Below are positions 34,345 through 46,981 of a stretch of DNA of 64,000 bases, piece after piece. The position numbers were made by a program, and so were the translations under genes. Location of the stretch: contig JAQFVV010006221.1 of assembly GCA_028023455.1 (NCBI GenBank), forward strand, positions 1,120,001 through 1,184,000, given 5' to 3'. The notes under the pieces are model-generated. The model worked only from the letters and a program-made list of their open reading frames with translations, ran no database searches and was not told where the DNA came from. The stretch is from Epiperipatus broadwayi (taxonomy: Eukaryota; Onychophora; Udeonychophora; Euonychophora; Peripatidae). The stretch's first letter is position 1, and each line of letters begins with the position of its first letter.

Positions 34345-34878
34345 TATGACATCAAACATTAAGAAATTTTCAGCTATGCCCTCTGTGAATAAATGTATTA
34401 GAGCCTGCATCTTCTTTATGAAGTATTATAACTTTATCTTTCCTATTGCAATGTTTTTTTTACAACCTAATATAACAGTTTCTATTGCCCCAATCTTCTT
34501 CAGAATTTCTACTTATATTTTCAAAGTTAATTAAGGTTTGAAAATATAAGTAGAAGTTCTGAAGAAGATTGCTGGGGCGATCGAAACTGTCATATTTGGG
34601 TTGTAAAAAAAAGCATTGTAAAAGTAATAAAGAACATAGATGACTTTAAAAATATAAGTAGAAGTTCTGAAGAAGATTGCTGGGGCAATCGAAACTGTCA
34701 TATTAGCATTGTAAAAAAGCATTGTAAAGATAATAAAGAACATACATGATATTAATATTATATATTATAGAGTCTGCATCTCATAACAAACAGTCCGAAA
34801 AAGTACAAAGAAGCAGATTCTAATACATTTATTTACAGAGGGTATAGCTAAAAATTACTTAATGTTTGACATGATTTA
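34345..34878. repeat. Large foldback with one inverted and two direct hammerhead-like units
   Basis: The outer arms start ATGACATCAAACATTAAG (34347) and return as CTTAATGTTTGACAT (ending about 34874). Inside are an inverted unit (34478-34503) and two direct units whose CTGAAGA boxes are at 34559 and 34667, a 108-bp tandem. Each direct unit has CTGAAGA, a GATTGC/GCAATC-type stem (one copy GCGATC), then GAAACTGTCATATT, and a following AATAAAGAACATA tail. It lies about 550 bp downstream of CNT exon A. Confidence 0.7.
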
Positions 34879-36783
34879 TTTCAGATTTTAAACTCACATC
34901 AATTTATTTTAAAACAAGACTTCAAAGTAAATAATTTATGACTTAATATTTAATACAACTAGTTTTTAATTATTTAATTTCAAAATATGAATAATTTATT
35001 TGGAATTGATGTATGTGCAGAAATAGTGGTAGAATTCAGACAGTACATCTGTTAAAGCCAAAAACTAAAGAAACTGGTAAAAATATCATATAATTTAATA
35101 TCCTATAGGTGACACATCTTACTTTTTACTAACAATAAAATAATTAAAAACTTGTATAGAATTATATAGGCATTATATGTTTACACATTGTATAAAATAT
35201 ACACATATTCTTGTTTTTTTTCCTACAAATAAATTATCAGAAACTAAAATGAGAGAAGAAACAGAGCTGCACACATATAATACAAATAAATAAAGCTTGT
35301 TTACTTATTATCACTTAATTTCAATTGAATTGGTTTAATGGATCTTAACAGATCGCACATTTGATGGTAATTATTAATTTGTGTTCACAGCAAGAAGCAG
35401 AATAAAAAAGAAAATTGAAAAATTACTATTCAAAAAATAAACACCGTCAAATTGTAAATGTAATTTTATTTTTACAATAATTGTACATTCTCTTTTCATT
35501 ATTTCTATCTTCTATTGCAAATTCCCTTATATATCATGTGTATTGTATGGTATATGATTGGGAAAATATTGTTCTATAAAACTATAAATATATTAACAGA
35601 AAAGATAAAAAATTACATACTTTGTTTTTAATAAACCTAGATATGGAAAGAATCTTACATTGCTCTGTAAGATGCTTTTAAAAATTGAATCCTGAATCAA
35701 AATTTAATTAAAGCATATCCAAACTTAATCACAGCTATATATTGCAACCCTCCCCCAACACCTATCCTACCTTTCTTATCAACAAATACCCGGAATGCCA
35801 ATTCTATTGATAATAGAATAAACTACTAGTCTGATCTTGCTTTGTATTATTAATAAGACTTATAATGCTGTCCTACTATAGCTTAGCTCAGTGAGGGCTA
35901 CAGAGATCTATAAGGTATAAAATGCATATTAAACATAGGAGGGAACATTATAAATTAATAGGAGTAAAATATCTATTAGGTTTTAAAATCAATAAATAAT
36001 TTAAATTGGTAAAGTTCCACCATTTAAATTAACAAGTTATAGTTTAACCTCATCTCCTCCCATCATCCAAATGCATTAAAACAACCTTTACTGTGTGATA
36101 GAATTGAATTAATAAAATAAAGATGCAGTAGTAATTAACTCTACTGTATGGTAAGTTAAAATTAAATACAAAATATAGCACTACTTAACCTTTATTGTAC
36201 AGTAATTTAAAATAAGTAACTAAATTAATGTCTAATCTAAAATAATAAAGGAATATCTCAGGGAATTAATTTATTGTATGGCTTAATTTTAAATCTATAC
36301 TTTACAACAACTACTAATTACCATCATAAAAGTAATGACATAAATTAAGCATTATTCTAATAAAATAACAATAGTTAGATAATGAAAGAAATAGGGTGCA
36401 TTTTGATTTTGATTCATAATCTAAATAATAACTGAATACAAAAATTTCCAGAGAATCATCAAATAGTCAAGCATTTCATAGAGTGTTTGAATCAAGAAAA
36501 CAACATCATCAGACCTGAACATGTTCATCATTAAATTCTGGAATAGTGCAATCATATCATATTAGATATGTAAGTGTGTGTGTATGTGTGGAAACATAGA
36601 ACACGAATGCATGCCAAAGAATAACTCTGAACAAAGTTTTGAAATAAATAAAACATTTATTACAAGATACAACTAAATAAACATTTTGCATTTCTAATTT
36701 ACATATATACATGTTTTGGATAATTCCAATGTCAATGACTGAATAGACTACATAAAATAAATAACATTAAAATAAATTTCCTT

Positions 36784-37060
36784 GTATTTTATTCCAAACA
36801 TATACAAGCTTTCAGTCAATTCTGATAAGCTTATGAAAAGAAACATTATAAACACTACACTAGAATAGTTAAATATGAAATTAAACTTTTTTTTGTATTT
36901 TATTTCAAATATACGCAAGCTATCTATCAATTCTGATATGCTTATGGGAAAGAAACATTTATAAATACTAGCACTAAAATAGTAAAATATGAAATTAAAC
37001 TTCTTGGTATTTTTACTTAAAATACACATATGCTATTAGCTAACTCCAACATTCTTCTAA
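36784..37060 (+). repeat. Three-unit tandem repeat, about 111 bp
   Basis: Units start GTATTTTATT at 36784 and 36895, and GTATTTTTAC at 37007. The first two share CAATTCTGATA.GCTTATG, AAAGAAACATT and AATATGAAATTAAACTT; the third is degenerate. Non-coding. Confidence 0.65.
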
Positions 37061-38139
37061 CTAAATCAATACTGGGGTAGTCAAACATCAAACTACAATA
37101 GGGGTTTAAATATATGAGTAAGAGGTCAAGCTATCCTTCATAAATCAATTAAGTAATTCTATTAATTGGCTACACTTTCTTTCATTTTGCTTGCTCATTC
37201 AAAATGAGAATGAAACATTCTGAGAATTGATGATATAAACTTAAAATAACTAGTATTATATGATTTAAAATATTGACTTAAGAATTACAAATCAGTGATA
37301 GATGTTCTCCATACTTTCCAACTTAATAGTATTTTATGCATGCGTTTGAATTGTGCTACCTGTTATAAAATAATTAACATAGCTATATCCAATCGGTTTA
37401 CTTATGAGATCAGGACAATACCATAATACAGATGTTTCCATGGCCAACCAAACTTTAACACATTCTACTTCAGATGTTCTGTGAAAGAAATCAATTCTAC
37501 CATTATTTTCTTTTTTATTAGCAAACTACATTACACGTGGCTATGAATAAATGATGAGAAAACATTCCACATGGATACATGAGGGACAAGAAGACTTTCT
37601 TAACTTTAATCATTTAAATAAAACACAATGACTCCCTAGCCTAATTCAGGGGCTTAAATACTGGTATGGACTTTGTCTCATCACCAAAAAATAAAGGAAA
37701 TACATTACTTTACTTCACATAATATAATCATCATTATATGCAACTGCTTAATCTGAAAAATATAATCCACTTATGATAAATATTTCAATAAACTGAGGGA
37801 GAGTACTCTCAATCCCTATAACACAATATATCATAAACGCTTTCTTACTCTATAGCCACAAAATCCACAAGATTTAATCCAGACAAAAAACTATAATGCC
37901 TAAGTTAAATAAAAGAGGTTGATTGTTTTTTTTTTTTTTTTACTTTTTGTAAAGCTACAAAAAATTTACATATTTTTTCTTGCTTAGCAGTAAATTTTAG
38001 TGACAATATTGGGAAGTTGTGGTATTAAAAAGTTTGCCTGAGAGTAGTACATGCTCTCACAACAGTCCTATGAATATGCATGTGTTAATTTTTCTTTTAA
38101 GATCCATATTTTATGGGACTTTAACCTCTGTAACTACAA

Positions 38140-38260
38140 TCATCAGTAACTTAGCATTTAAACAGAGGCTAACCTCTCTGTACACTAGCGCCTCCAGTGC
38201 GAGTATGGAGAGTTTAGCCTCTGTGTAAACAGAAGAAATGGTGATCATGTGATGTTTAGT
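38140..38260. repeat. FB-1-type terminal hairpin
   Basis: TAAACAGAGGCTAACCTCTC and the return GGAGAGTTTAGCCTCTGTGT form a hairpin with about 33-bp arms. The right side continues GGTGATCATGTGATGTTTAG, the FB-1 terminus also found at 27030 and 44731. Confidence 0.6.
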
Positions 38261-38699
38261 GGTTTAACTTAGCATTTTTTAAATTGATATAATTATTTAG
38301 AGATCCTTTGTTATCATCTTTTACAGGCAAATGACCACAGATGAAAATCAATATAGATTTTTTTATGAGATACTGATATTTTATACATCTCTATATTTAT
38401 AAAGAACTATTTTATATACATATATAAAACCAATTACTCACATAAAATATATTAAAACTTACAAACATCTTAACTTTTTCTAATTAGGGTGAATGTTCTA
38501 AATATTAATTTATATTTTCATTTTTATTGTTCTATTTTTAAATGAAAGTATTTACAATTAATTAATAAATTGATGATAAGATAAATAAATATAATAAAAT
38601 ATTTTATAAACCATAATTATTACTTATATATATATATATAAGAAGACTGCCATTTAATTATATATAAAAAAGGATTTGAAACTATAAATGCAATTTATC

Positions 38700-38881
38700 C
38701 ACTACTTTAAGCACTTTTTAGCAAAAACCTTTTATTGTATCTATATGCATACACATTCTTATGTTTCGACTGTCCTGCAGTCTTCTTCGGAGCTATAAGA
38801 CTGCAGGACAGTCAAAACTTAAGATTGTGTATACATATAGATAGAATAAAAGGTTTTTGCTAAAAAGTGTTCGAAGTAGTG
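38700..38881. repeat. Foldback with hammerhead-like motif at its centre
   Basis: Nearly perfect arms of about 88 bp run CTACTTTAAGCACTTTTTAG to GACTGTCCTGCAGTC, and back as GACTGCAGGACAGTC to AAAAGTGTTCGAAGTAG. The left (minus) motif at 38763-38790 is CCGAAGA, a GACTG/CAGTC stem, GAAAC. The right copy has lost its first box and reads CAAAAC in place of CGAAAC. Confidence 0.7.
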
Positions 38882-40061
38882 GACAAAGGAAGTGGTGAAT
38901 TTGATATTTATAAATGTGTTAATTATAAAGATAAAATATTTTATAAGGATATATATGAGAATTTTAAAAATATTTGATTATAAAAATGTTTCTTATTTTA
39001 TTAACAATGGTAGAAATATTCTTTTTATAATATGATCGTTACATGACGTTTTGCTTCCAAAAATAACTAAATAAAATAAAAAGATTTATGTGTTTTATGA
39101 TTATTTTATTATGATATTGTTTGCATGGTGAAGTAATAACTAAAGATAATCAATTCCATTTTAGCAAGTTTCTTTTTTGTTATTATTTAAATGTGCTAAG
39201 CAACCAACGATGTAGCAATATATATATATATTAATAATCTATATAATTTTATACTGTTAATTAATAAGAATTAAAAAAAATAATACATTTTCAAACAAGT
39301 ATTTATGATGTAATCGCAACATAAAAAATTATAGGTTAATTAAAAAATTACAAAATAATTTAAATTTTATTTGTTTAAAATTTATAAAAACTTTATATTA
39401 AAATAAATAATTATTAAATTATGTGATAGAAGTGTGAAATTATAATCTCAAAGTAAAATCAGTTTTGATTTCATTGTGATATCTTATTTCTCACATGGAT
39501 AGAAAATCTACTTTGCATTTTTATAATCATATGCATAAATATATTTACATAATTATTTATTATCAGATCTGAAAGAGAATATTTGTGTAATCTGCCAAAT
39601 ATTTAGTATACAATATGCAAAACCAATGTCTATGTGTACTAATTTATATTCAATACTCACTATGTTATATTTAGATTATTTCAATTATCATAAATATATT
39701 TTGTTGACTGTAAACCTTTCTAAATTTATAATAAAACCTGTAGAAATTACATTTGCATAATATCATTATTTAAAACATGATAAAATAAATTATTATGAAA
39801 ACATGACTGATTTCACATTAGTGCTTTCTCCACTCTGTGTTGCTAATTTGGGCAAATATATTTATATGCATATGTGTGTGTATGTACACGCAAGCTTGTT
39901 TCTAGGTATGCTATGAATTACTTTTTGTTTTTTTTTATTAAATCTTCACAAAACAAAATTATATATATATTTTATTTTACAAAAGTTAAGAATTAAAATA
40001 ACATTTAACTAAAAATATCAACAGAAAGACTGTAACTTTAATATATATTCTGCCTTTATAG

Positions 40062-40223
40062 ATTTTGCCAATAATAATCTTCTTTAGTTTTTTGGTGTCT
40101 ATTCTTTATTATCTGGGGGCAATGCAGTTCGTTATAGTAAATTTTGGCTGGTTTCTTCATAAAATATTAGAAACATCTGCTACTGAGTCTACAATTGCAG
40201 CTGCCAACATTTTTCTTGGACTG
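40062..40223 (+). CDS. Concentrative nucleoside transporter (SLC28/CNT), exon B
   Basis: This 54-codon phase-0 exon lies between acceptor CTTTATAG and strong donor CTG|GTAAGA. It encodes ILPIIIFFSFLVSILYYLGA (a membrane helix), MQFVIVNFGWFLHKIL, then TSATESTIAAANIFLGL. This aligns with the CNT core (LPIIVFFS..ISVLYH.GLMQW, then T.ATET...AGNIFVGQ). The last residues form helical hairpin 1, which lines the nucleoside site. Human CNT1 has Ser319-Gln320 and human CNT2 has Gly-Met at the end of this segment; here it is Gly-Leu. The exon boundary appears to fall in the motif just before the catalytic-site Glu, which is on the next exon. Confidence 0.93.
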
Positions 40224-41098
40224 GTAAGAAAGTCATTATTAGATTATGTGTGTGTGTGTTTAGATTTTCTTTTAGTTTGTTATGTTACAAAATATAATCT
40301 AGAGATATTTCTTATCATTCAGTCATAATTGTAAGTGGATGATACAATGTTGTATTTACATCAGCTTATTGTTCTTTTCTTTAAAAAAGACATATGAAAT
40401 GTGAAATAATTGAAATTAAACATTAATCATTCAATTAAGAATAGGATTAAGCATATCCCAAGTGGCTTGTTTATATTTATAAGTCTCAAAACTTAATATT
40501 ATCATAAAACTATTACTTAGCTGAATAATATAAAAACAAAGAATAATTTAATAAAATTGTGATTTAACATTACACACGAACTTATAAATACTGTTTTACA
40601 AAAATAAGAATATATAAAACATCTAAAACTTCAGTATTGAAAAAAATAGTAATAGTCACAGATTTTAAGAGCAGAAACTTTTTGTTGGGTTGTGATGTTA
40701 CATGATATAGTAGAATCAATACTTAAGTACTTATGCATTATCCTGTCTGCCTAGTTGGTAGCAATTTTTTTTAAAATGTACAATTTTAGAGGCGTACAAG
40801 TATTTTTATAATTTTATTTTACTGAATATGTGTTAGTTTTTAAGTTTAAAAAATTAATAAATCAATTATAAATTCAATTCAGAAGCTTTATTCCAATCTT
40901 TTTTAATAATGTGTAAATGTTGACAGGCTCCAAATATTGTTGTAGTTTATTTACATTCAGAGTCTTTATTTTTGTCACTGGGATTTTGACAAAATGATAA
41001 GTGTTTGGGATCATTCTTTGACAGAACAGCATTTTATTATTTTTATGTTAATAAATTGATTTAATACAAATAGTAAGAATAATAATAAGAAGAATAAC

Positions 41099-41140
<42 letters not shown>

Positions 41141-41288
41141 CGGTAGTAGTATGATAGTAGTAGTGGTAGTAGTAGTAGTAGTAGAGGTAGTAGTGGTAGT
41201 AGAGGTGGTAGTAGTAGAGGTAGTAGTGGTAGTAGTAGTAGAGATGGTAGTAGTAGTAGTAGTAGTAGCAGCAGCAATAATAGTAGTA
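41099..41288 (+). repeat. (TAG)n microsatellite
   Basis: About 190 bp of AGT/TAG trinucleotide repeats, interrupted by GGT, GAGG and GATG variants. The leucine/tyrosine-rich minus-strand frame across it is an artefact of the repeat. Confidence 0.95.
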
Positions 41289-42059
41289 ATAGTATAATTA
41301 ATTTTGTAAATTTTTTTTAAAATAACAACAATAAAAAAATGTAAATATTAAATATACCCACTACTTGTCAGCCATTTTGTTTTTCAACATTTATTGTGTG
41401 CCCCTGAAACTGTATATTTAGAAAAAATAATCTGCTGAACTTGGTAGATAGGATAATGCATAAGTATCATTATTTGTACCTACATTTGTGACCAAAACTT
41501 TAATTGGAAGATTACTATATACTTTGATAGTTCTAATTAGTAATCATTTTTCATCATAAATATGAAGCAATATAAAATACATAATTTAAAAATGACCTGC
41601 TTGACAAAATGCCATATGTTTCAATGTTTGGTTGATTGCTCATTTAAATATTTTTAAATATCTGTGATGAATATGCCAACAAAAAATAAGAAAAAATTGT
41701 ACAAAAATTCAATAGTAACCAATTATTTGAGTTCACCGCTGATGTAATTATTTTTAATAAATTAGGACCCTAGTTTCATGCTTTTACCAATCTACCTATG
41801 AATTAAAGTTTCCAAAATGATACCAAAATCTTTCTAAAATTATATGCCCCCCTAACATATACATAATTTTTAATATTCAAAAATTGAAATGTTCACTAAA
41901 AAACTTGAATGATAGGTTTTAGGATGAAATGACTAGAAAATTATTGAGCAAACACAGTAAATAAATTTACAAAACATATAATGGAGAACTGAAATTCAAG
42001 TACAAAATAATTTTAATAAAAGATTATACTATATTATTTTAATTATTAGTAATTATTTA

Positions 42060-43345
42060 TTATTTAAATTTAGTGAGATCCTTGCTGCAAAGAGATTTTA
42101 CAGCAGGTTCCAATTTAGTTAACTTCAATCTCAAATCTCCCTATTTTTTTATATCCAGCCTATTTCTTTTTTTTAGCAGCAAATCATTTATGGTACTAAA
42201 TCCACATTCAGCTAAATATGAAGATGGAAATTGCAGTAATAGTTCTCTTGCACATTTAGTTGCATTTGGATATTTGATTTCGGTTTCCTCACAAAACCAT
42301 GCCATTGCTCCTTTTATATCAAATAAAGTTTTAAATGACTCATCATTTTGAATTTCTGTGAATTCTTCTTGATATTGCACATTTCCAAGTTGGAAAATCA
42401 ATTTGTTTCAAATCTGAAGATCTTTCTTTTAAATCAGCTGATAAAATTTCAGATGATTGACAATAACATGTATAGCAGTATTAGTCACTTCCCATTTTTA
42501 GAGCCAATGAAACTTTTCAAAATTTTTGTTATAAATATATGCTTGACATAATTCAATAAAGGTAATAAAACTAAATATCTTCACTTTTGCATCGACAAGA
42601 GTTTTATTTGTTTCTTGAAGTTATTTAATTAATATATTTAATTTTTCAAAGATATCGGCTAAATAATTCACAAATGCCTTACCATCAATTGTTAATAGAT
42701 TTTATATTTCAGGTTTGTCGCTTAAAAAAAATCATAAGAGTATCAAATAATTCCATAAATCTTTTCAAGCAGTTCCCTTTCGAGAGCCATTTTACTTCGG
42801 TGTGAAGTATAAGTTTCACATTATCTTCATTTTGTTCTTCATAAAATAACATAAAGAGATGTTCACATTTGGCATTAGGTTTAATAACATTGATACACTT
42901 TGACTAAATTTAGCACTTCATTTAGAACAGGAAAAATGTTTATAGCTATCAGATTTTCCCTGTGAATAACACAATGTACAAGAAGCATTTCTGGATTCTC
43001 ATCTTTCATCAATTTTAAGCAACTATTTTTCTTATCTATCATATTAGGAGCACCATCTGCAGCACAAGATGTTATATTTTTCATTGGTATATTATTGACA
43101 TCTAAGTAATTTTTTTAGCTTACTATATATATCTTTGGAGGTAGTGGTGCTTTCTAATGATTCACAGAACAACAGTTCTTCAGCAAAATCACCTTTATTA
43201 ATATATCTTACATAAGTTATAAATATGACATCACTACCTCTCAAAATTGATTTATCATTTGCATCGAAAATTTTCTTGTTTTTAGCTTTTCAACAAGTTG
43301 TATTTCAATATCCTCACATTCTTCTTCTAACAGCATGTTTCAGAA
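42060..43345 (-). pseudogene. hAT-superfamily transposase relic (ZBED/SCAND3-like)
   Basis: Minus-strand pieces in N-to-C order: SILRGSDVIFITYVRYIN, EELLFCESLESTTTSKDIY, then NITSCAADGAPNM and LLVHCVIHRENL (the conserved DGA and CVIHRENL blocks of this group), a degraded middle, then ETEIKYPNATKCARELLLQF, SSYLAECGFSTINDLLLKKR (hAT dimerisation region) and LKLTKLEPAVKSLCSKDL before a stop at 42060-42062. hAT transposases cut and paste DNA, and related genes are domesticated in vertebrates. Here frameshifts and the absence of the N-terminal BED zinc finger mark a dead copy. A long inverted repeat abuts its 5' side. Confidence 0.85.
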
Positions 43346-43390
43346 TCGTCATTTTCCAGTAACTTATATGACTATAATATTGTCAAAAAC

Positions 43391-43773
43391 TTATAAACAC
43401 TTAATCAATCGAATTATACATAACTCTAAATAATAGACAACTGGTTTGTATATAATTTAATTTAACATCATCAAATCGATTTTCTATCACAAACGTATCT
43501 TCTCAAGATGCCATTTAAAAATATTAATCATGTGACAATAAATATTTTACAGATTTATAATACTATTTTTTATTTTTTCATGGGTTTATTTCTAGTGATG
43601 ACCACTAGAGAGTATGTAAAACTATAGAATATTTATTGTCACATGATTAATTGAAAAATGGCATCATGAAAAGGTTCATTTGCGAATAAAAATCGATTTG
43701 ACGATATCAAATTAAATTGTATACAAACCAATTATTATTTCGAATTATGTATAATTCGAGTGATTAAGTTTAT
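43391..43773. repeat. Inverted repeat, about 150-bp arms, next to hAT relic
   Basis: The left arm runs TTATAAACACTTAATCAATC to ATCATGTGACAATAAATATT (43391-43553). It returns inverted at 43625-43773 (AATATTTATTGTCACATGAT to GAGTGATTAAGTTTAT). The 70-bp loop contains GACCACTAGAGAG. It may be the fused ends of two head-to-head copies of a non-autonomous element. Confidence 0.7.
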
Positions 43774-44310
43774 TTAAATAAATTAAAATATAAATGCAAT
43801 ATATGAAAAAAAAATACTATTTTATTATTACAAAAGTTTTAACTGGACAAAAAAAAATTTTTTTCCAATAGCTTTCAAAATAAAGTTTACCAGCATTTAT
43901 TTTAGTTATTTGAAAAAATATATATATATCAAATAAATGTCGATCAATTAACCGACTTTTATTTTTATCTTTTGCTGCTCAATGTTTAAAGTATTTGTGG
44001 GAAAAAGTTATATATTATAAATCATAGAAGTTTTAAAATATTGCCTGCTAATTTGAAATTTTCTGCATGACTGAGGAAGGAGAAATAAAGTCACTGAACT
44101 AAAACTTAAAATTTTAAAATATTTTTTTAAAAAAGCAAATGAAAAACTCTTCACAAAATTTAAAGAAATATATATATATTTACTGATTTACATTTGTTTT
44201 AAAAGTTGAAATATTTAAAATATTTAATGCTAATCACCATACTTATGAACAAAGTCATGGTTAGAAAAGAAACTTAAAAATATTAATGAAATAATATGTA
44301 AAAAAAGTTT

Positions 44311-44818
44311 TTAAATAATGCTTTTACGTTAACAGTAATAGCTGACTAAAAAGTAGAAAAAAAATAGAATCTTGGTTAATTTGCCATTCTTGGAAAATAT
44401 CAAAGATTTTAAGAATCTAGACTTATTATAGAACAATAGGAAATTGCAGGAATATTGTCATTTCAAAAAGGCATGTGAGGCTCAATAAATCATAAAAATC
44501 AAAAAGGCCTCAAATGCTTTTATAAAATGACAATATTCCTGCAATTTCCAATTGTTTTATAACAAGTCTAGATTCTTAAGATCTCTGATATTTTCTAAGA
44601 ATTGCGAATTAACCGAGATTCTTTTTTTTTTTTAGTCAGATTTTTGATTACTCTGGTTGGCACAGGGTGGCACTACTGTATGGAGAGTTTTGCCTTGTTT
44701 ATAAACAATTATGTGCTAGTATAAGAGATGGTAATCATGTGATGCTTAATGGTTTAGTCAGATTTTATTTTTTTACTTTTTAGTTGGCTAGTACTGATTA
44801 CATAAAAGCATTATTTAA
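44311..44818. repeat. Foldback family 3 (FB-3), interrupted copy
   Basis: The ends TTAAATAATGCTTTTA and TAAAAGCATTATTTAA are inverted. The inner arms pair GAATCTAGACTTATTATAGA with the return TATAACAAGTCTAGATTC, and CAGGAATATTGTCATTT with its complement. The right arm is split by an FB-1 insertion at 44645-44752. A second FB-3 copy is at 52051-52222. Confidence 0.75.
44631..44766 (-). mobile_element. FB-1 terminal unit nested in FB-3, 14-bp target duplication
   Basis: TTTAGTCAGATTTT occurs at 44631-44644 and 44753-44766. The 108 bp between matches the end of FB-1 (CTCCATACAGTAGTGCCAC on the minus strand, terminus CATCACATGATTACCAT). The FB-3 arm resumes after the insertion. A 14-bp duplication is longer than most cut-and-paste elements make. 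Confidence 0.75.
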
Positions 44819-44894
44819 AAAATGTTTTTCACATATTATTTTTTTTATTTTTAGTTATAAACTAAACAAAATCTGACAAAAATTATGATTTAAT

Positions 44895-45270
44895 AAAAAA
44901 AACGTGATAGACTTGATGCAGAAACTCCTGAACAAAAAGAACTTTTATTTATTAAATCTTTTACTTTAGCAAACTTTTTTTATTAAGAACAAAAAATGGA
45001 TACATTTTTTTAAAAAAGCATTTAATTAAATTACTTTATCATACTATTATTTTATCCTCTAAAATTAAATTATGATTATAAAACTTTAATGTTATTGGTA
45101 AAATGTAATTGACGAACTGTTCTTAAGCTAATTATTATCGAGCCATGAGAAAAAAGACCGATTAAGACAACAATGTAGACATGATGTCGAAACTCTTGAA
45201 CAAGAAGAACTTTTATTTATTAAATCTTATCAAACTTTTTTTTTTTATTAAAAACAAAAAATAATTAAAA
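44895..45270 (+). repeat. Diverged direct repeat encoding a short conserved stretch
   Basis: Two copies, at about 44910-45000 and 45165-45260, share TGATG..GAAACTC.TGAACAA, AAGAACTTTTATTTATTAAATCTT and a poly(T). In one frame both read ETPEQKELLFIKS / ETLEQEELLFIKS, resembling short basic repeats found in some mobile-element ORFs. The family is not certain. Confidence 0.35.
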
Positions 45271-45474
45271 CTAAAAAAAAAATCTCGGGCAAATAAAATT
45301 CAAAAATGTGGGCATACAGACAGAAACATGCAAAGAAAATTTGTACATGCAGATAGAAACATAGCAAGTTAATATAAAAATAAATCATATCTGTGAATTG
45401 TTTAGCTGTTAATTATTATACTTATTTATTTTAAATTTATTTAACGCACATTGATTACGTAAATAATATTTACT

Positions 45475-45636
45475 AAGGCAATAAACCTAAAGCATGTGCG
45501 GTTGAAAATGTGAAGATAGGGACCTCTACACGTTTTAACTATAAGCTTATGCAATGGAAGAAAAGCTTGTGGTTAAGACCTGTAGAGGTCTCTACTTTCG
45601 CATTTTCAACCGCACATGCTTTAGGTTTATTGCCTT
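45475..45636. repeat. Long hairpin with 36-bp perfect outer stem
   Basis: The outermost 36 bp (AAGGCAATAAACCTAAAGCA continuing to GAAAATG, 45475-45510) is perfectly complementary to 45601-45636. The stem continues imperfectly to 45530/45581 around a 50-bp loop. No other copy was noticed in the window. Confidence 0.85.
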
Positions 45637-46716
45637 ATTTATTTTATAAAATGTTATTGTACATATAATCTAATTACTGAATTTGTAACATTTATATTTT
45701 TATGTTTTGGTGCAAATATTATTTCCCAATTGCAAATTTATTATTGATTTTTAAAAAAGGAACTCTATTAATTTCATTATATTGTTGAACACATTAAGGA
45801 TTAGTAATACCATAGATCTACAAATACAAATGTGTTTATATTATAAATATTATAATTGTTGTTAATAATATTGCATTTAGTAGCAAGTATCAATATTTAA
45901 AATTAATTGTATTAATTAAAAAGATATTGCCAAATGAATTACCTACCATTTTTATACTGCAAATATTTTAAGTCCTAGAGGGGATATGGGTAATGATACC
46001 GATAGTACCTTATGCTCGATAAAGGATTGGAAAGGCTTAAATTATCATAATTGTCCACCTAATTATGTGGAATATCATTTTCTACTTTGCTAAGGTTTAA
46101 ATATTCTAAAGTGCATTTCATATTTGTAACACCAAGCCAATATTACATGAGTTCAGATAATTTTTTACATTAAAAACAATTAAACCAGAGTATTCTGTTA
46201 TTCTTAAAAAAAAAAAAAAAAAGAAGCTAATATTTCTAATGAGTGGTTTCAAAAATGATGACCAGATATCAACATAAAATTGTAAAGTTGATATCTTTGT
46301 GTAACAATATTTCAAAAGTACTACTAAAGTTAAATAATATATTGTTTTTATTTTGAATTTTTAAGAAGGGGCAAGATTCCCATATGATGAATAGCAACAA
46401 GGACATTATCATAAGACTTATCTCCAAGTTTAATTTATGATGTTGCTTTTTTGTATCAATTCTGCTTTCTCAAAAGAATGTCATTTACCTTTTTATTAAT
46501 TTGGCTCAAGATTGATTCATCAAATTGTTTACAAGTTTTTACTTAAATTCATTTAAATATTTCTAATGGTTAGGGTTACCAACTGCAGATGTTATCTTTC
46601 TAATAGTTTTTGCTTTTATAGTTTGTATTAACATTTATTTTACATCTCATTAATTAATTATAATTTTCTTTATCGGATCTATTAAATACATTATAATCTT
46701 AACATATCCAGGATCA

Positions 46717-46948
46717 TGCAATCAGTTGGCAGCTGGATAATTATATTTTATAAATAAGAGAAAAACAACCAAAGTTTAAATAAGTTCATTTACTTTGAAT
46801 AATAATAATTAGTAATTTTAACTTGCTATTTTCCAGGTACAGAATAAGATCATATAGATATCTTAACAGCTCATATCTCCTTACAGATTTAATATTTATA
46901 AAGTCTCTTTATTTCTGTGGTTTGTAACTCTATAATTTTTTGTAAGCA
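46717..46948 (-). repeat. 3' LTR of the gypsy relic
   Basis: Matches 49247-49498 with several small indels; the boundary was chosen by loss of similarity and the TG...CA ends. Confidence 0.75.
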
Positions 46949-46981
46949 CCTGCAATATTTGTATAATTTTTTGTTATAGAT

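Larger units (their letters stand above)
33794..40061 (+). other. Intron A-B of the CNT gene (6.3 kb)
   Basis: Phase-0 intron, donor GTATAT and acceptor CTTTATAG. It contains the foldback array at 34345-34878, a triplicated 111-bp tandem (36784-37060), an FB-1-type hairpin (38140-38260) and a foldback at 38700-38881. Remaining parts (34880-36780, 37100-38100, 38900-40040) are AT-rich with no recognised gene. Confidence 0.8.

Noticed and set aside
34531-34743. 70-codon frame with two identical 36-residue halves
   Set aside because: The protein-level repeat follows from the 108-bp DNA tandem (a multiple of three); the opposite strand carries the structured motif.
41011-41277. 88-codon leucine/tyrosine-rich minus-strand frame
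   Set aside because: Translation of the TAG microsatellite; no coding evidence.
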